From: Glandiceps talaboti
Taxonomy: Eukaryota; Hemichordata; Enteropneusta; Spengelidae
Length of the DNA: 64,000 nt
NCBI RefSeq assembly: GCF_964340395.1
Contig: NC_135568.1
Span: 5,005,579 to 5,069,578, forward strand
Reading direction: 5' to 3'
Shown here piece after piece: positions 1 to 13,800 of the stretch. The position numbers and the translations under genes were made by a program. The notes under the pieces are model-generated. The model was not told where the DNA came from. It ran no database searches and worked only from the letters and a program-made list of their open reading frames with translations. How positions within the stretch are numbered: position 1 is the first letter of the stretch; each line of letters starts with the position of its first letter.

Positions 1-449
1 AGACATCAAAAAATTTAGTCACCAAAAATTGTTAAAATACCAATAATTAGACATAATACATGTTAAGTCCTAACAAAATAAAGTGTGTGGTTCTGATTAT
101 GCTCAATTTTAGAATAAGTTGGGTTGGTGGATTTTTTATATATATAAATATGGTAATTTTTTTACATGTGGGTGCCTAGTTCAGGAAGGTATGTTTTCCA
201 TTGTTTTCCATATGGTCTATGTGTTATTGGTTTCTTATCAGATGTACAGCCATTACAGATTTAAGAACAGTTTTATATTGAGGTGATGTCAGTTTCCACA
301 TCCACTATTTCTTGCCAGACTTCACAATTTTTACGATTTTATTTTTTTTCTCTCGAATACGATAAAATAAAAGTTCAGGGTTGGCATGAAAAACTAGATG
401 GGGTCGTGTAACTGGAACCAAACAATTTTTTAACACAAGTGAACTGATA

Positions 450-451
<2 letters not shown>
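1..451. other. gene-free AT-rich stretch
   Basis: AT-rich sequence with no splice-bounded open frame and no recognisable repeat. Open frames here only run into the adjacent TG microsatellite. I see nothing else in it. Confidence 0.5.
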
Positions 452-539
<88 letters not shown>

Positions 540-597
540 GTGCGTGTGTGCGTGCGTGCGTGCATGCGTGCGTGTGTGTGTGTGTGTGTGTGTGTGT
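452..597. repeat. (TG)n microsatellite with CG interruptions
   Basis: About 145 bp of nearly pure TG dinucleotide. A block around 538-568 carries TGCG and TGCA interruptions, which suggests two once-separate tracts or slippage around point changes. Open frames across it (poly Thr-His, Cys-Val) are by-products of the repeat. Confidence 0.97.
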
Positions 598-604
598 AAA
601 TAAC

Positions 605-1120
605 TTCAAGTTAAAATCACTGGACTGATTGCCATGATATTTGGTGGTGGGTGTATTGCCTTTTGTGTCAAGTGGGGAAAGTGTTCAAATCAAAATGATC
701 TTGACACCGGTGTGTGATTTGGGTAAAAAATGTGATTTTTGGTCAAAAAAACTACTGGCCAGATCATTCTGAAATTTGATAGGAAGATTCTTAGGGGTGT
801 TTGGATTAAGAATTGTTCATGACATGATGATCCTATCATTAAGATGCAAATTAGGTCTAAAAATGTGGGTTTTTTTGGTCAAAAATCTACAATTCCAAAA
901 CTACCTAGCAGATTGGGCAGGAATTTAATGGGGATGCATCTGGGGATGTGGTGAAGCTGTATTCGCATCCTGATGATTCCACTGATCAGCAATATGCAAA
1001 TTAGGTCTAAAAAATCTCAATTTTGGTCAAAAACTTATATCTTTGAACTGCGTGGTGAATGGGGTTGAATCTTGAGGAATGTATCTGGAGGCGTTATTCT
1101 GCAGTTGTTGTTGAAAACAT
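605..1120. repeat. degenerate ~148-bp tandem repeat, about 4 units
   Basis: Units start near 613, 750, 900 and 1,047. Each opens with an ACT-type stretch followed by an aaTTTGATrGGGATG-like block. The units from 613, 750 and 900 close with TTTGGTCAAAAA; the last fades out without it. The units from 750 and 900 also carry ATGCAAATTAGGTCTAAAAA. Spacing is 137-150 bp and the units are clearly diverged, so the array is old. No coding potential was seen. Confidence 0.75.
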
Positions 1121-1258
1121 TAATATTGACACAATTGCCCTAGCAACCATGACCACGTCCACAGCAACGGATTACTAATGGTTGATATTGCAAAGATGAA
1201 ACTGGAAATTGTGGGCAATTTGATAAAGATTCCCAAAATATGATGCAAGTATGCCAAG

Positions 1259-1318
1259 CAACAAGACCAGGCCCATCGCAACAAGACCAGGCCCATAGCA
1301 ACAAGACCAGGCCCATAG
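1259..1318. repeat. 20-bp minisatellite, 3 copies
   Basis: Three copies of CAACAAGACCAGGCCCATMG in tandem, differing at one base. The partial start of a fourth copy follows. Confidence 0.9.
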
Positions 1319-1424
1319 CAACAGCCAACTACAGTTGTGCTACAATGTCATTGGTGGTATTTAGGGGTCAATTGTATCCATAAGTTGTACAACAGATTCA
1401 AACCTTGATCGCATTTTAAACAAA

Positions 1425-1535
1425 ACTTTGAATGCAGACCCAAAAATCATTTTGATGGGGTTCATTGTGCCATATATTGTGTACAACTGCACACACAAAT
1501 ACTTTTACCCACAGGTGATGTTGAAGAAGTACAAT
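1425..1535. repeat. dispersed repeat, copy 1 of 3
   Basis: Resembles sequence at 30,613-30,845 and 54,318-54,598. The shared landmarks in order are GCAGACCCAAAAATCA, an ATTGTRCMATATT-like stretch, TGTACAACTRCACA and a CCACAGG-like end. No ends, target duplications or coding capacity are visible, so the class is unknown; a SINE or MITE fragment is plausible. Confidence 0.5.
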
Positions 1536-1865
1536 ATTAACATTATCATGGTAAGTCCAAAATAATAGTGTCTTTCTGATAATCTGATCGGCCCTAGTTT
1601 TAAGCCCCCCCCCCTCCCCCCATCCCCGCACCATAAACAAATTTTTGCATGCAAAAAAGGTAAAATGATAACCATTTACTTCTATATCAGTGTACACCTT
1701 CATGCCTTTGCCTCGTCTGTGGACAATTATATAAAAAAATATTCCAGAGAAAAAGTCCCTTTTAGACTCTAACAGTACAGTCTGCATAACGTGTTCGTCT
1801 ACTTAACTTACATTTATAATTGCCTTCATTTACTTCTTTTACACCAGTGTTGTGATCAACGAATA
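1536..1865. other. gene-free spacer before the satellite
   Basis: Contains a C-rich run near 1,605-1,622 and otherwise unremarkable AT-rich sequence. No gene is supported. Confidence 0.4.
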
Positions 1866-4800
1866 TCTTATACGTATCTTGGGGGTCGAAGCCCCTATGA
1901 ACACATCGGAACTATACCCATTACCTCTAGGCTTCTATCTTACCTGTGGTGATAACCGATTCCCGTAATTTTCTGTTTCATCGCCTCATGAATAAAAAAA
2001 AATCAGAATTCTTTATCAGACTTGTCACAACGCGATAAGATATCGATGTATGAGGGCGCCTCATCACGGCCAAACATATGTAAAGACAATTTTTTTTTAC
2101 GTCTGTGAAGAAACGGGCTTTCATGATGTATACTGCCATCTACTTTATATTCATATTTGTATTTCCTTGAATAATTTCCCATCGCAGATACATATTTATC
2201 TTAAATTATCAAAAATCCCTCCTAAATTTTATGTTTCTGCATTAAAAACTTCTCTTATACGTATATACTTGGGCCATGGGCACAGTGAAAACGAATTATC
2301 ACTTAACAGGTGAGAAATGTCATTTCTTTATATTGCTAATAGCAACAGGTGATCCCAGAATCAACCCATTCCGGCCTGGGTCTGTATGGTACGCCGTAAT
2401 AGGGTGCCCTCAAGCATCGCTCTCTTAGATGGTTTAAGAATTCTGATTTTTTTTATTCATGAGGCGATGAAACAGAAAATTACGGGAATCTGTTCGCACC
2501 ACGGGCAAGATATAAGCCTAGAGGTAATGGGTATGGTTCCGATGTGTTCATAGGGGGCTTATAAGTTCTGCAATCGTCTCTGGTAGTTTGCAAAGGTTTC
2601 TATTGTTCAAACATACGCCGACAGTTACCGAGAAAACCGTGATTTGCTCTTCGGGAACCATCGGTCTTTGCTTCTTTGTTTGGTGTAGCTGTGTATAGCA
2701 AAGACCGATGATTCCCGAAGAGCAAATCACGGTTTTCTCGGTAACTTTCGGCGTATGTTTGAACAAAAGAAAGCCTTGCAAACTTCCAGAGACGATTACA
2801 GTGATTATAAGCCCCCTACGAACACATCGGAACTATACCCATTACATCTAGGCTTCTATCTTACCTGTGGTGATAACTGATTCCCGTAATTTTCTGTTTC
2901 ATCGCCTCATGAATAAAAAAAATCAGAATTCTTTATCAGACTTGTCACAACGCGATAAGATATCGATGTATGAGGGCGCCTCATCACGGCTAACCATATG
3001 TAAAGACAATTTTTTTTTTACGTCTGTGAGGAAACGGGCTTTCATGATGTATACTGCCATCTACTTTATATTCATATTTGTATTTCATTGAATAATTTCC
3101 CATCGCAGATACATAATTATCTTAAATTATCAAAAATCCCTCCTAAATTTTATGTTTCTGCATTAAAAACTTCTCTTATACTTGGGCCATGGGCACAGTG
3201 AAAACGAATTATCACTTAACAGGTGAGAAATGTCATTTCTTTATATTGCTAATAGCAACAGGTGATCCCAGAATCAACCCATTCCGGCCTGGGTCTGTAT
3301 GGTACGCCGTAATAGGGTGCCCTCAAGCATCGCTCTCTTAGATGGTTTAAGAATTCTGATTTTTTTTATTCATGAGGCGATGAAACAGAAAATTACGGGA
3401 ATCTGTTCGCACCACGGGCAAGATATAAGCCTAGAGGTAATGTGTATGGTTCCGATGTGTTCATAGGGGGCTTATAAGCTCTGCAATCGTCTCTGGTAGT
3501 TTGCAAAGGTTTCTATTGTTCAAACATACGCCGACAGTTACCGAGAAAACCGTGATTTGCTCTTCGGGAACCATCGGTCTTTGCTTCTTTGTTTGGTGTA
3601 GCTGTGTATAGCAAAGACCGATGATTCCCGAAGAGCAAATCACGGTTTTCTCGGTAACTTTCGGCGTATGTTTGAACAAAAGAAAGCCTTGCAAACTTCC
3701 AGAGACGATTACAGTGCTTATAAGCCCACTATGAACACATCGGAACTATAAGCACTACCTCTAGGCTTCTATCTTACCTGTGGTGATAACTGATTCCCGT
3801 AATTTTCTGTTTCATCGCCTCATGAATAAAAAAAATCAGAATTCTTTATCAGACTTGTCACAACGCGATAAGATATCGATGTATGAGGGCGCCTCATCAC
3901 GGCTAACCATATGTAAAGACAATTTTTGTTTACGTCTGTGAAGAAACGGGCTTTCATGATGTATACTGCCATCTACTTTATATTCATATTTGTATTTCAT
4001 TGAATAATTTCCCATCGCAGATACATATTTATCTTAAATTATCAAAAATCCCTCCTAAATTTTATGTTTCTGCATTAAAAACTTCTCTTATACGTATATA
4101 CTTGGGCCATGGGCACAGTGAAAACGAATTATCACTTAACAGGTGAGAAATGTCATTTCTTTATATTGCTAATAGCAACAGGTGATCCCAGAATCAACCC
4201 ATTCCGGCCTGGGTCTGTATGGTACGCCGTAATAGGGTGCCCTCAAGCATCGCTCTCTTAGATGGTTTAAGAATTCTGATTTTTTTTATTCATGAGGCGA
4301 TGAAACAGAAAATTACGGGAATCTGTTCGCACCACGGGCAAGATATAAGCCTAGAGGTAATGGGTATGGTTCCGATGTGTTCATAGGGGGCTTATAAGCT
4401 CTGCAATCGTCTCTGGTAGTTAAGTTTGCAAAGGTTTCTATTGTTCAAACATACGCCGACAGTTACCGAGAAAACCGTGATTTGCTCTTCGGGAACCATC
4501 GGTCTTTGCTTCTTTGTTTGGTGTAGTTGTGTATAGCAAAGACCGATGATTCCCGAAGAGCAAATCACGGTTTTCTCGGTAACTTTCGGCGTATGTTTGA
4601 ACAAAAGAAAGCCTTGCAAACTTCCAGAGACGATTACAGTGATTATGAGCCCCCTACGAACACATCGGAACTATACCCATTACCTCTAGGCTTCTATCTT
4701 ACCTGTGGTGATAACTGATTCCCGTAATTTTCTGTTTCATCGCCTCATGAATAAAAAAAATCAGAATTCTTTATCAGACTTGTCACAACGCGATAAGATG

Positions 4801-7800
4801 TCGATGTATGAGGGCGCCTCATCACGGCTAACCATATGTAAAGACAATTTTTTTTACGTCTGTGAAGAAACGGGCTTTCATGATGTATACTGCCATCTAC
4901 TTTATATTCATATTTGTATTTCATTGAATAATTTCCCATCGCAGATACATATTTATCTTAAATTATCAAAAATCCCTCCTAAATTTTATGTTTCTGCATT
5001 AAAAACTTCTCTTATACTTGGGCCATGGGCACAGTGAAAACGAATTATCACTTAACAGGTGAGAAATGTCATTTCTTTATATTGCTAATAGCAACAGGTG
5101 ATCCCAGAATCAACCCATTCCGGCCTGGGTCTGTATGGTACGCCGTAATAGGGTGCCCTCAAGCATCGCTCTCTTAGATGGTTTAAGAATTCTGATTTTT
5201 TTTATTCATGAGGCGATGAAACAGAAAATTACGGGAATCTGTTCGCACCACGGGCAAGATATAAGCCTAGAGGTAATGTGTATGGTTCCGATGTGTTCAT
5301 AGGGGGCTTATAAGCTCTGCAATCGTCTCTGGTAGTTTGCAAAGGTTTCTATTGTTCAAACATACGCCGACAGTTACCGAGAAAACCGTGATTTGCTCTT
5401 CGGGAACCATCGGTCTTTGCTTCTTTGTTTGGTGTAGTTGTGTATAGCAAAGACCGATGATTCCCGAAGAGCAAATCACGGTTTTCTCGGTAACTTTCGG
5501 CGTATGTTTGAACAAAAGAAAGCCTTGCAAACTTCCAGAGACGATTACAGTGCTTATAAGCCCACTATGAACACATCGGAACTATAAGCACTACCTCTAG
5601 GCTTCTATCTTACCTGTGGTGATAACTGATTCCCGTAATTTTCTGTTTCATCGCCTCATGAATAAAAAAAATCAGAATTCTTTATCAGACTTGTCACAAC
5701 GCGATAAGATATCGATGTATGAGGGCGCCTCATCACGGCCAACCATATGTAAAGACAATTTTTGTTTACGTCTGTGAAGAAACGGGCTTTCATGATGTAT
5801 ACTGCCATCTACTTTATATTCATATTTGTATTTCCTTGAATAATTTCCCATCGCAGATACATATTTATCTTAAATTATCAAAAATCCCTCCTAAATTTTA
5901 TGTTTCTGCATTAAAAACTTCTCTTATACGTATATACTTGGGCCATGGGCACAGTGAAAACGAATTATCACTTAACAGGTGAGAAATGTCATTTCTTTAT
6001 ATTGCTAATAGCAACAGGTGATCCCAGAATCAACCCATTCCGGCCTGGGTCTGTATGGTACGCCGTAATAGGGTGCCCTCAAGCATCGCTCTCTTAGATG
6101 GTTTAAGAATTCTGATTTTTTTTATTCATGAGGCGATGAAACAGAAAATTACGGGAATCTGTTCGCACCACGGGCAAGATATAAGCCTAGAGGTAATGTG
6201 TATGGTTCCGATGTGTTCATAGGGGGCTTATAAGCTCTGCAATCGTCTCTGGTAGTTTGCAAAGGTTTCTATTGTTCAAACATACGCCGACAGTTACCGA
6301 GAAAACCGTGATTTGCTCTTCGGGAACCATCGGTCTTTGCTTCTTTGTTTGGTGTAGCTGTGTATAGCAAAGACCGATGATTCCCGAAGAGCAAATCACG
6401 GTTTTCTCGGTAACTTTCGGCGTATGTTTGAACAAAAGAAAGCCTTGCAAACTTCCAGAGACGATTACAGTGCTTATAAGCCCACTATGAACACATCGGA
6501 ACTATAAGCACTACCTCTAGGCTTCTATCTTACCTGTGGTGATAACTGATTCCCGTAATTTTCTGTTCCATCGCCTCATGAATAAAAAAAATCAGAATTC
6601 TTTATCAGACTTGTCACAACGCGATAAGATATCGATGTATGAGGGCGCCTCATCACGGCTAACCATATGTAAAGACAATTTTTGTTTACGTCTGTGAAGA
6701 AACGGGCTTTCATGATGTATACTGCCATCTACTTTATATTCATATTTGTATTTCATTGAATAATTTCCCATCGCAGATACATATTTATCTTAAATTATCA
6801 AAAATCCCTCCTAAATTTTATGTTTCTGCATTAAAAACTTCTCTTATACGTATATACTTGGGCCATGGGCACAGTGAAAACGAATTATCACTTAACAGGT
6901 GAGAAATGTCATTTCTTTATATTGCTAATAGCAACAGGTGATCCCAGAATCAACCCATTCCGGCCTGGGTCTGTATGGTACGCCGTAATAGGGTGCCCTC
7001 AAGCATCGCTCTCTTAGATGGTTTAAGAATTCTGATTTTTTTTATTCATGAGGCGATGAAACAGAAAATTACGGGAATCTGTTCGCACCACGGGCAAGAT
7101 ATAAGCCTAGAGGTAATGGGTATGGTTCCGATGTGTTCATAGGGGGCTTATAAGCTCTGCAATCGTCTCTGGTAGTTTGCAAAGGTTTCTATTGTTCAAA
7201 CATACGCCGACAGTTACCGAGAAAACCGTGATTTGCTCTTCGGGAACCATCGGTCTTTGCTTCTTTGTTTGGTGTAGTTGTGTATAGCAAAGACCGATGA
7301 TTCCCGAAGAGCAAATCACGGTTTTCTCGGTAACTTTCGGCGTATGTTTGAACAAAAGAAAGCCTTGCAAACTTCCAGAGACGATTACAGTGATTATGAG
7401 CCCCCTACGAACACATCGGAACTATACCCATTACCTCTAGGCTTCTATCTTACCTGTGGTGATAACTGATTCCCGTAATTTTCTGTTTCATCGCCTCATG
7501 AATAAAAAAAATCAGAATTCTTTATCAGACTTGTCACAACGCGATAAGATATCGATGTATGAGGGCGCCTCATCACGGCTAACCATATGTAAAGACAATT
7601 TTTGTTTACGTCTGTGAAGAAACGGGCTTTCATGATGTATACTGCCATCTACTTTATATTCATATTTGTATTTCCTTGAATAATTTCCCATCGCAGATAC
7701 ATATTTATCTTAAATTATCAAAAATCCCTCCTAAATTTTATGTTTCTGCATTAAAAACTTCTCTTATACGTATATACTTGGGCCATGGGCACAGTGAAAA

Positions 7801-10800
7801 CGAATTATCACTTAACAGGTGAGAAATGTCATTTCTTTATATTGCTAATAGCAACAGGTGATCCCAGAATCAACCCATTCCGGCCTGGGTCTGTATGGTA
7901 CGCCGTAATAGGGTGCCCTCAAGCATCGCTCTCTTAGATGGTTTAAGAATTCTGATTTTTTTTATTCATGAGGCGATGAAACAGAAAATTACGGGAATCT
8001 GTTCGCACCACGGGCAAGATATAAGCCTAGAGGTAATGGGTATGGTTCCGATGTGTTCATAGGGGGCTTATAAGCTCTGCAATCGTCTCTGGTAGTTTGC
8101 AAAGGTTTCTATTGTTCAAACATACGCCGACAGTTACCGAGAAAACCGTGATTTGCTCTTCGGGAACCATCGGTCTTTGCTTCTTTGTTTGGTGTAGTTG
8201 TGTATAGCAAAGACCGATGATTCCCGAAGAGCAAATCACGGTTTTCTCGGTAACTTTCGGCGTATGTTTGAACAAAAGAAAGCCTTGCAAACTTCCAGAG
8301 ACGATTACAGTGATTATGAGCCCCCTACGAACACATCGGAACTATACCCATTACCTCTAGGCTTCTATCTTACCTGTGGTGATAACTGATTCCCGTAATT
8401 TTCTGTTTCATCGCCTCATGAATAAAAAAAATCAGAATTCTTTATCAGACTTGTCACAACGCGATAAGATATCGATGTATGAGGGCGCCTCATCACGGCT
8501 AACCATATGTAAAGACAATTTTTTTTACGTCTGTGAAGAAACGGGCTTTCATGATGTATACTGCCATCTACTTTATATTCATATTTGTATTTCATTGAAT
8601 AATTTCCCATCGCAGATACATATTTATCTTAAATTATCAAAAATCTCTCCTAAATTTTATGTTTCTGCATTAAAAACTTCTCTTATACGTATATACTTGG
8701 GTCATGGGCACAGTGAAAACGAATTATCACTTAACAGGTGAGAAATGTCATTTCTTTATATTGCTAATAGCAACAGGTGATCCCAGAATCAACCCATTCC
8801 GGCCTGGGTGTGTATGGTACGCCGTAATAGGGTGCCCTCAAGCATCGCTCTCTTAGATGGTTTAAGAATTCTGATTTTTTTTTATTCATGAGGCGATGAA
8901 ACAGAAAATTACGGGAATCTGTTCGCACCACGGGCAAGATATAAGCCTAGAGGTAATGGGTATGGTTCCGATGTGTTCATAGGGGGCTTATAAGCTCTGC
9001 AATCGTCTCTGGTAGTTTGCAAAGGTTTCTATTGTTCAAACATACGCCGACAGTTACCGAGAAAACCGTGATTTGCTCTTCGGGAACCATCGGTCTTTGC
9101 TTCTTTGTTTGGTGTAGCTGTGTATAGCAAAGACCGATGATTCCCGAAGAGCAAATCACGGTTTTCATGGTAACTTTCGGCGTATGTTTGAACAAAAGAA
9201 AGCCTTGCAAACTTCCAGAGACGATTACAGTGATTATAAGCCCCCTACGAACACATCGGAACTATACCCATTACCTCTAGGCTTCTATCTTACCTGTGGT
9301 GATAACTGATTCCCGTAATTTTCTGTTTCATCGCCTCATGAATAAAAAAAATCAGAATTCTTTATCAGACTTGTCACAACGCGATAAGATATCGATGTAT
9401 GAGGGCGCCTCATCACGGCTAACCATATGTAAAGACAATTTTTTTTTACGTCTGTGAAGAAACGGGCTTTCATGATGTATACTGCCATCTACTTTATATT
9501 CATATTTGTATTTCCTTGAATAATTTCCCATCGCAGATACATATTTATCTTAAATTATCAAAAATCCCTCCTAAATTTTATGTTTCTGCATTAAAAACTT
9601 CTCTTATACGTATATACTTGGGCCATGGGCACAGTGAAAACGAATTATCACTTAACAGGTGAGAAATATCATTTCTTCATATTGCTAATAGCAACAGGTG
9701 ATCCCAGAATCAACCCATTCCGGCCTGGGTCTGTATGGTACGCCGTAATAGGGTGCCCTCAAGCATCGCTCTCTTAAATGGTTTAAGAATTCTGATTTTT
9801 TTTTATTCATGAGGCGATGAAACAGAAAATTACGGGAATCTGTTCGCACCACGGGCAAGATATAAGCCTAGAGGTAATGGGTATGGTTCCGATGTGTTCA
9901 TAGGGGTCTTATAAGCTCTGCAATCGTCTCTGGTAGTTTGCAAAGGTTTCTATTGTTCAAACATACGCCGACAGTTACCGAGAAAACCGTGATTTGCTCT
10001 TCGGGAACCATCGGTCTTTGCTTCTTTGTTTGGTGTAGCTGTGTATAGCAAAGACCGATGATTCCCGAAGAGCAAATCACGGTTTCCTCGGTAACTTTCG
10101 GCGTATGTTTGAACAAAAGAAAGCCTTGCAAACTTCCAGAGACGATTACAGTGCTTATAAGCCCCCTACGAACACATCGGAACTATACCCATTACCTCTA
10201 GGCTTCTATCTTACCTGTGGTGATAACTGATTCCCGTAATTTTCTGTTTCATCGCCTCATGAATAAAAAAAATCAGAATTCTTTATCAGACTTGTCACAA
10301 CGCGATAAGATATCGATGTATGAGGGCGCCTCATCACGGCCAACCATATGTAAAGACAATTTTTGTTTACGTCTGTGAAGAAACGGGCTTTCATGATGTA
10401 TACTGCCATCTACTTTATATTCATATTTGTATTTCCTTGAATAATTTCCCATCGCAGATACATATTTATCTTAAATTATCAAAAATCCCTCCTAAATTTT
10501 ATGTTTCTGCATTAAAAACTTCTCTTATACGTATATACTTGGGCCATGGGCACAGTGAAAACGAATTATCACTTAACAGGTGAGAAATATCATTTCTTTA
10601 TATTGCTAATAGCAACAGGTGATCCCAGAATCAACCCATTCCGGCCTGGGTCTGTATGGTACGCCGTAATAGGGTGCCCTCAAGCATCGCTCTCTTAGAT
10701 GGTTTAAGAATTCTGATTTTTTTTATTCATGAGGCGATGAAACAGAAAATTACGGGAATCTGTTCGCACCACGGGCAAGATATAAGCCTAGAGGTAATGG

Positions 10801-13800
10801 GTATGGTTCCGATGTGTTCACAGGGGGCTTATAAGCTCTGCAATCGTCTCTGGTAGTTTGCAAAGGTTTCTATTGTTCAAACATACGCCGACAGTTACCG
10901 AGAAAACCGTGATTTGCTCTTCGGGAACCATCGGTCTTTGCTTCTTTGTTTGGTGTAGTTGTGTATAGCAAAGACCGATGATTCCCGAAGAGCAAATCAC
11001 GGTTTTCTCGGTAACTTTCGGCGTATGTTTGAACAAAAGAAAGCCTTGCAAACTTCCAGAGACGATTACAGTGATTATAAGCCCCCTACGAACACATCGG
11101 AACTATACCCATTACCTCTAGGCTTCTATCTTACCTGTGGTGATAACTGATTCCCGTAATTTTCTGTTTCATCGCCTCATGAATAAAAAAAATCAGAATT
11201 CTTTATCAGACTTGTCACAACGCGATAAGATATCGATGTATGAGGGCGCCTCATCACGGCCAACCATATGTAAAGACAATTTTTTTTACGTCTGTGAAGA
11301 AACGGGCTTTCATGATGTATACTGCCATCTACTTTATATTCATATTTGTATTTCATTGAATAATTTCCCATCGCAGATACATATTTATCTTAAATTATCA
11401 AAAATCCCTCCTAAATTTTATGTTTCTGCATTAAAAACTTCTCTTATACGTATATACTTGGGTCATGGGCACAGTGAAAACGAATTATCACTTAACAGGT
11501 GAGAAATGTCATTTCTTTATATTACTAATAGCAACAGGTGATCCCAGAATCAACCCATTCCGGCCTGGGTCTGTATGGTACGCCGTAATAGGGTGCCCTC
11601 AAGCATCGCTCTCTTAGATGGTTTAAGAATTCTGATTTTTTTTATTCATGAGGCGATGAAACAGAAAATTACGGGAATCTGTTCGCACCACGGGCAAGAT
11701 ATAAGCCTAGAGGTAATGGGTATGGTTCCGATGTGTTCATAGGGGGCTTATAAGCTCTGCAATCGTCTCTGGTAGTTTGCAAAGGTTTCTATTGTTCAAA
11801 CATACGCCGACAGTTACCGAGAAAACCGTGATTTGCTCTTCGGGAACCATCGGTCTTTGCTTCTTTGTTTGGTGTAGTTGTGTATAGCAAAGACCGATGA
11901 TTCCCGAAGAGCAAATCACGGTTTTCTCGGTAACTTTCGGCGTATGTTTGAACAAAAGAAAGCCTTGCAAACTTCCAGAGACGATTACAGTGCTTATAAG
12001 CCCACTATGAACACATCGGAACTATAAGCACTACCTCTAGGCTTCTATCTTACCTGTGGTGATAACTGATTCCCGTAATTTTCTGTTTCATCGCCTCATG
12101 AATAAAAAAAATCAGAATTCTTTATCAGACTTGTCACAACGCGATAAGATATCGATGTATGAGGGCGCCTCATCACGGCCAACCATATGTAAAGACAATT
12201 TTTGTTTACGTCTGTGAAGAAACGGGCTTTCATGATGTATACTGCCATCTACTTTATATTCATATTTGTATTTCCTTGAATAATTTCCCATCGCAGATAC
12301 ATATTTATCTTAAATTATCAAAAATCCCTCCTAAATTTTATGTTTCTGCATTAAAAACTTCTCTTATACGTATATACTTGGGCCATGGGCACAGTGAAAA
12401 CGAATTATCACTTAACAGGTGAGAAATGTCATTTCTTTATATTACTAATAGCAACAGGTGATCCCAGAATCAACCCATTCCGGCCTGGGTCTGTATGGTA
12501 CGCCGTAATAGGGTGCCCTCAAGCATCGCTCTCTTAGATGGTTTAAGAATTCTGATTTTTTTTATTCATGAGGCGATGAAACAGAAAATTACGGGAATCT
12601 GTTCGCACCACGGGCAAGATATAAGCCTAGAGGTAATGTGTATGGTTCCGATGTGTTCATAGGGGGCTTATAAGCTCTGCAATCGTCTCTGGTAGTTTGC
12701 AAAGGTTTCTATTGTTCAAACATACGCCGACAGTTACCGAGAAAACCGTGATTTGCTCTTCGGGAACCATCGGTCTTTGCTTCTTTGTTTGGTGTAGTTG
12801 TGTATAGCAAAGACCGATGATTCCCGAAGAGCAAATCACGGTTTTCTCGGTAACTTTCGGCGTATGTTTGAACAAAAGAAAGCCTTGCAAACTTCCAGAG
12901 ACGATTACAGTGCTTATAAGCCCACTATGAACACATCGGAACTATAAGCACTACCTCTAGGCTTCTATCTTACCTGTGGTGATAACTGATTCCCGTAATT
13001 TTCTGTTTCATCGCCTCATGAATAAAAAAAATCAGAATTCTTTATCAGACTTGTCACAACGCGATAAGATATCGATGTATGAGGGCGCCTCATCACGGCC
13101 AACCATATGTAAAGACAATTTTTGTTTACGTCTGTGAAGAAACGGGCTTTCATGATGTATACTGCCATCTACTTTATATTCATATTTGTATTTCCTTGAA
13201 TAATTTCCCATCGCAGATACATATTTATCTTAAATTATCAAAAATCCCTCCTAAATTTTATGTTTCTGCATTAAAAACTTCTCTTATACGTATATACTTG
13301 GGCCATGGGCACAGTGAAAACGAATTATCACTTAACAGGTGAGAAATGTCATTTCTTTATATTACTAATAGCAACAGGTGATCCCAGAATCAACCCATTC
13401 CGGCCTGGGTCTGTATGGTACGCCGTAATAGGGTGCCCTCAAGCATCGCTCTCTTAGATGGTTTAAGAATTCTGATTTTTTTTATTCATGAGGCGATGAA
13501 ACAGAAAATTACGGGAATCTGTTCGCACCACGGGCAAGATATAAGCCTAGAGGTAATGGGTATGGTTCCGATGTGTTCATAGGGGTCTTATAAGCTCTGC
13601 AATCGTCTCTGGTAGTTTGCAAAGGTTTCTATTGTTCAAACATACGCCGACAGTTACCGAGAAAACCGTGATTTGCTCTTCGGGAACCATCGGTCTTTGC
13701 TTCTTTGTTTGGTGTAGTTGTGTATAGCAAAGACCGATGATTCCCGAAGAGCAAATCACGGTTTTCTCGGTAACTTTCGGCGTATGTTTGAACAAAAGAA

